NCBI RefSeq assembly: GCF_003584125.1
Contig: NZ_QXFL01000008.1
Span: 1-64,000 of the forward strand
Reading direction: 5' to 3'
DNA length: 64,000 nt
Source: Aurantiacibacter zhengii
GTDB taxonomy: Bacteria; Pseudomonadota; Alphaproteobacteria; Sphingomonadales; Sphingomonadaceae
Shown here: positions 62,649 through 64,000 of the stretch, in pieces
Numbering within the stretch: position 1 is the stretch's first letter
Layout: each line of letters begins with the position of its first letter
Notes under the pieces: generated by a model
Seen by the model: only the letters and a program-made list of their open reading frames with translations
Databases searched by the model: none
What the model was told of the DNA's origin: nothing
Position numbers and translations under genes: made by a program

Positions 62649-63314
62649 ATGAGCAAAAGCGCCACCGAACGACTGAACGAAGTGCAGGCCGAAATCGCCA
62701 AGGCCTGCACCATCGCCCGCCGCAAGCCGGAGGAGGTGGCGCTTGTCGCCGTCAGCAAGACGCATCCCGCCGACGCGATCCGGCCCTTGCTGGAAGCAGG
62801 CCAGCGCGTTTTCGGGGAGAATCGCGTGCAGGAAGCGCAGGACAAGTGGCCAGCGCTTCGCGAGGACTATGCCGATTTTCAGCTGCACCTCGTCGGCCAA
62901 CTGCAATCCAACAAGGCGGAGGATGCAGCGGAGCTGTTCGACTGCATCCATTCGCTCGATCGGCCCAGCCTCGTCAAAGCGCTGGGCAAGGCTTTCGACA
63001 AGACTGGCAGGCGCGTACCGTGCTTCGTGCAGGTCGACATCGGGGAGGAAGAGCAGAAGGGCGGCTGCGCCATCACCGACCTGCCCGCCCTTCTGGACCA
63101 GGCGCGCGAGGCGGATATCCCTCTGGCGGGCCTGATGTGCGTTCCCCCTTTTGGCATCGAGCCAGCCCCTTACTTTGCGCTGATGGCGAAGATTGCCGAC
63201 GATCACGGGCTGGAAGGCCGGTCCATGGGGATGAGCGGCGATTTTCCCACCGCGATCATGCTGGGCGCAACCCACGTGCGGGTGGGCACCGCGCTGTTCG
63301 GCGACAGGGCCTGA
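62649..63314 (+). CDS. yggS: YggS-family pyridoxal phosphate homeostasis protein
   Basis: 221 residues. PLP-binding proteins of this family keep free PLP in balance and have no known enzymatic turnover. The PLP lysine is in ALVAVSKTHPADAI (about residue 36). FGENRVQEAQDKW, FQLHLVGQLQSNK and MSGDFPTAIMLGATHVRVGTALFG are all family motifs. The single-domain TIM barrel length is normal. It begins 20 bases from the thiE-like gene. Confidence 0.95.
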   Translation: MSKSATERLNEVQAEIAKACTIARRKPEEVALVAVSKTHPADAIRPLLEAGQRVFGENRVQEAQDKWPALREDYADFQLHLVGQLQSNKAEDAAELFDCIHSLDRPSLVKALGKAFDKTGRRVPCFVQVDIGEEEQKGGCAITDLPALLDQAREADIPLAGLMCVPPFGIEPAPYFALMAKIADDHGLEGRSMGMSGDFPTAIMLGATHVRVGTALFGDRA

Positions 63315-63401
63315 TTGCGGCATTAACCAGCAAGGCGGTTGACCTTTGCCACGGTTAGGATGGAGAAGGCGACCAGCGCCACCTTTGCCAGAGACCACAC
63401 C

Positions 63402-63872
63402 ATGATCCGTTCGATTGCCTGCATCCTTCCGGCCCTGCTGTTTGCCGCCCCCGCCTTGGCGCAGGACGATGATCCTTTCGCTGCCTGCGCGTCCATGACC
63501 GATGACGAAGCCCGGCTAGCCTGTTTCGACAGCACCTATGCCCGTCAGCAGGTGGTGATTGCAGAGCGCGAGATAGTGGAAGAGCGCGAGCGCGAGGAGG
63601 TCTTCGGCTTCCGCGAGGAGGATGCCGCGCTGGAACGCGCGCAGGATGATGTAGCCCTTACCGCCACGGTGGCGGAAGTCCTGCAGGGTTCGGGCCGTTC
63701 GCAGGTGCTGCTGCTCGATAACGGCCAGCTCTGGCGCGAGGTCAGCGGCTCCACCCTGCGCAACCGCGTGCGTGACGGCTGGGCCGCCAGCATCTCGCGC
63801 CACTGGAGCGGCGCCTACGAAATGCGTTTCGAGGGGCGCAGCGGATACCTGCGGGTCGCGCGCATGCGCTGA
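63402..63872 (+). CDS. Small secreted protein of unknown function
   Basis: 156 residues. A signal peptide (about residues 1-20, ending APALAQ) is followed by DDDPFAACASMTDDEARLACFD, with two cysteines that could form a disulfide. A charged helix (VIAEREIVEEREREEVFGFRE) and a short beta-rich C-terminus (QVLLLDNGQLWREVSGSTL) follow. The last part is reminiscent of small periplasmic beta domains; no known family is assigned. It is the last plus-strand gene of the window. Confidence 0.7.
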   Translation: MIRSIACILPALLFAAPALAQDDDPFAACASMTDDEARLACFDSTYARQQVVIAEREIVEEREREEVFGFREEDAALERAQDDVALTATVAEVLQGSGRSQVLLLDNGQLWREVSGSTLRNRVRDGWAASISRHWSGAYEMRFEGRSGYLRVARMR

Positions 63873-63875
63873 CCG

Positions 63876-64000
63876 TCAGGCCGCCTCGGCGTTTTCGGGT
63901 TCTCCGGCCGCGATTGCATCGAGCAGCGCACGCTTGACCTTGTCGAGGCGTTCCTGCGCCACGATCTTCCCGCCCAGAAGGTCGGTGACGTAGAAAGTGT
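63876..64000 (-). CDS. glnD: PII uridylyltransferase, C-terminal end only
   Basis: The last 40 codons are in the window; the start lies beyond base 64000. The FYVTDLLGGKI stretch and the following helix are characteristic of the C-terminal ACT domain of GlnD, which senses glutamine and controls uridylylation of PII. The stop is at 63876-63878, four bases past the secreted protein gene, which is convergent. The identification rests on this short segment. Confidence 0.7.
   Translation of the reverse strand, partial: TFYVTDLLGGKIVAQERLDKVKRALLDAIAAGEPENAEAA

Overview
This window is chromosomal DNA of a GC-rich, strictly coding-dense alphaproteobacterium. The best fit is order Sphingomonadales, close to Erythrobacteraceae. 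The reasons are the rnd-lptC-lptA order, an exosortase A-associated glycosyltransferase and O-glycosylation ligase, a PhaZ-type PHA depolymerase, a fused PabB-PabC, a GTP cyclohydrolase II with a long N-terminal extension, many GTG/TTG starts, and 1-11 nt gene overlaps. No rRNA, tRNA, CRISPR array, insertion sequence or prophage is visible. About 60 genes are called. The first (lptA) and last (glnD) run off the window.

Layout. 1-3.6 kb: lipopolysaccharide transport (lptA partial, lptC), an RNase D-like exonuclease and a divergent ABC exporter. 3.6-7.35 kb: an apparently lower-GC patch with a hypothetical gene, ung, a GT-C membrane glycosyltransferase and two small unknown genes, rich in inverted repeats. 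7.36-13.45 kb: glutamate synthase gltB-gltD. 13.7-19.6 kb: a large acidic membrane protein, then a divergent exosortase A-associated glycan locus (GT4 on the minus strand; a 51-codon ORF, O-glycosylation ligase and acyltransferase on the plus strand). 19.6-26.1 kb: phaZ, an MsbA-related ABC exporter, an M13 peptidase and uppP. 26.2-28.4 kb: small membrane protein and lipoprotein genes around phhA. 28.5-31.8 kb: recQ and an SPFH / ribbon-helix-helix / small membrane protein operon. 31.8-34.8 kb: two secreted proteins, a DksA-type zinc finger and psd. 34.8-39.1 kb, mostly minus strand: ribA, xth, a LolA-like gene, rpmG, arfB and an RluA-type synthase. 39.2-42.2 kb: an aminotransferase coupled to fused pabBC. 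42.3-46.5 kb: a HerA-like ATPase and an EF-hand / response regulator / histidine kinase operon. 46.7-53 kb: two peptidases, a thioesterase and a diguanylate cyclase. 53-59.5 kb: ald, a second HerA-like ATPase, an SRPBCC protein and an outer membrane protein / 7TM / ATP-grasp ligase module. 59.5-64 kb: ftsK, a thiE-like gene, yggS, a small secreted protein and the end of glnD.

How genes fit together. Several sets serve the cell envelope: lptCA, uppP, psd, the LolA-like protein, the exosortase A-associated genes and the OMP-7TM-ligase module. Nitrogen metabolism is represented by gltBD, ald, phhA and glnD. Translational coupling is frequent: stop and start codons overlap at lptC/lptA, ligase/acyltransferase, two lipoproteins, dksA-type/psd, pabBC/aminotransferase, EF-hand/regulator, ptrB/thioesterase and OMP/7TM. 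Facing genes sometimes share a CTAG stop.

The most promising little-described units are the OMP-7TM-ATP-grasp module with its 329-bp out-of-frame overlap, the EF-hand two-component operon with direct repeats upstream, and the SPFH-RHH operon with a palindromic operator-like leader. All functional statements are inferred from sequence reading; no database search was run.
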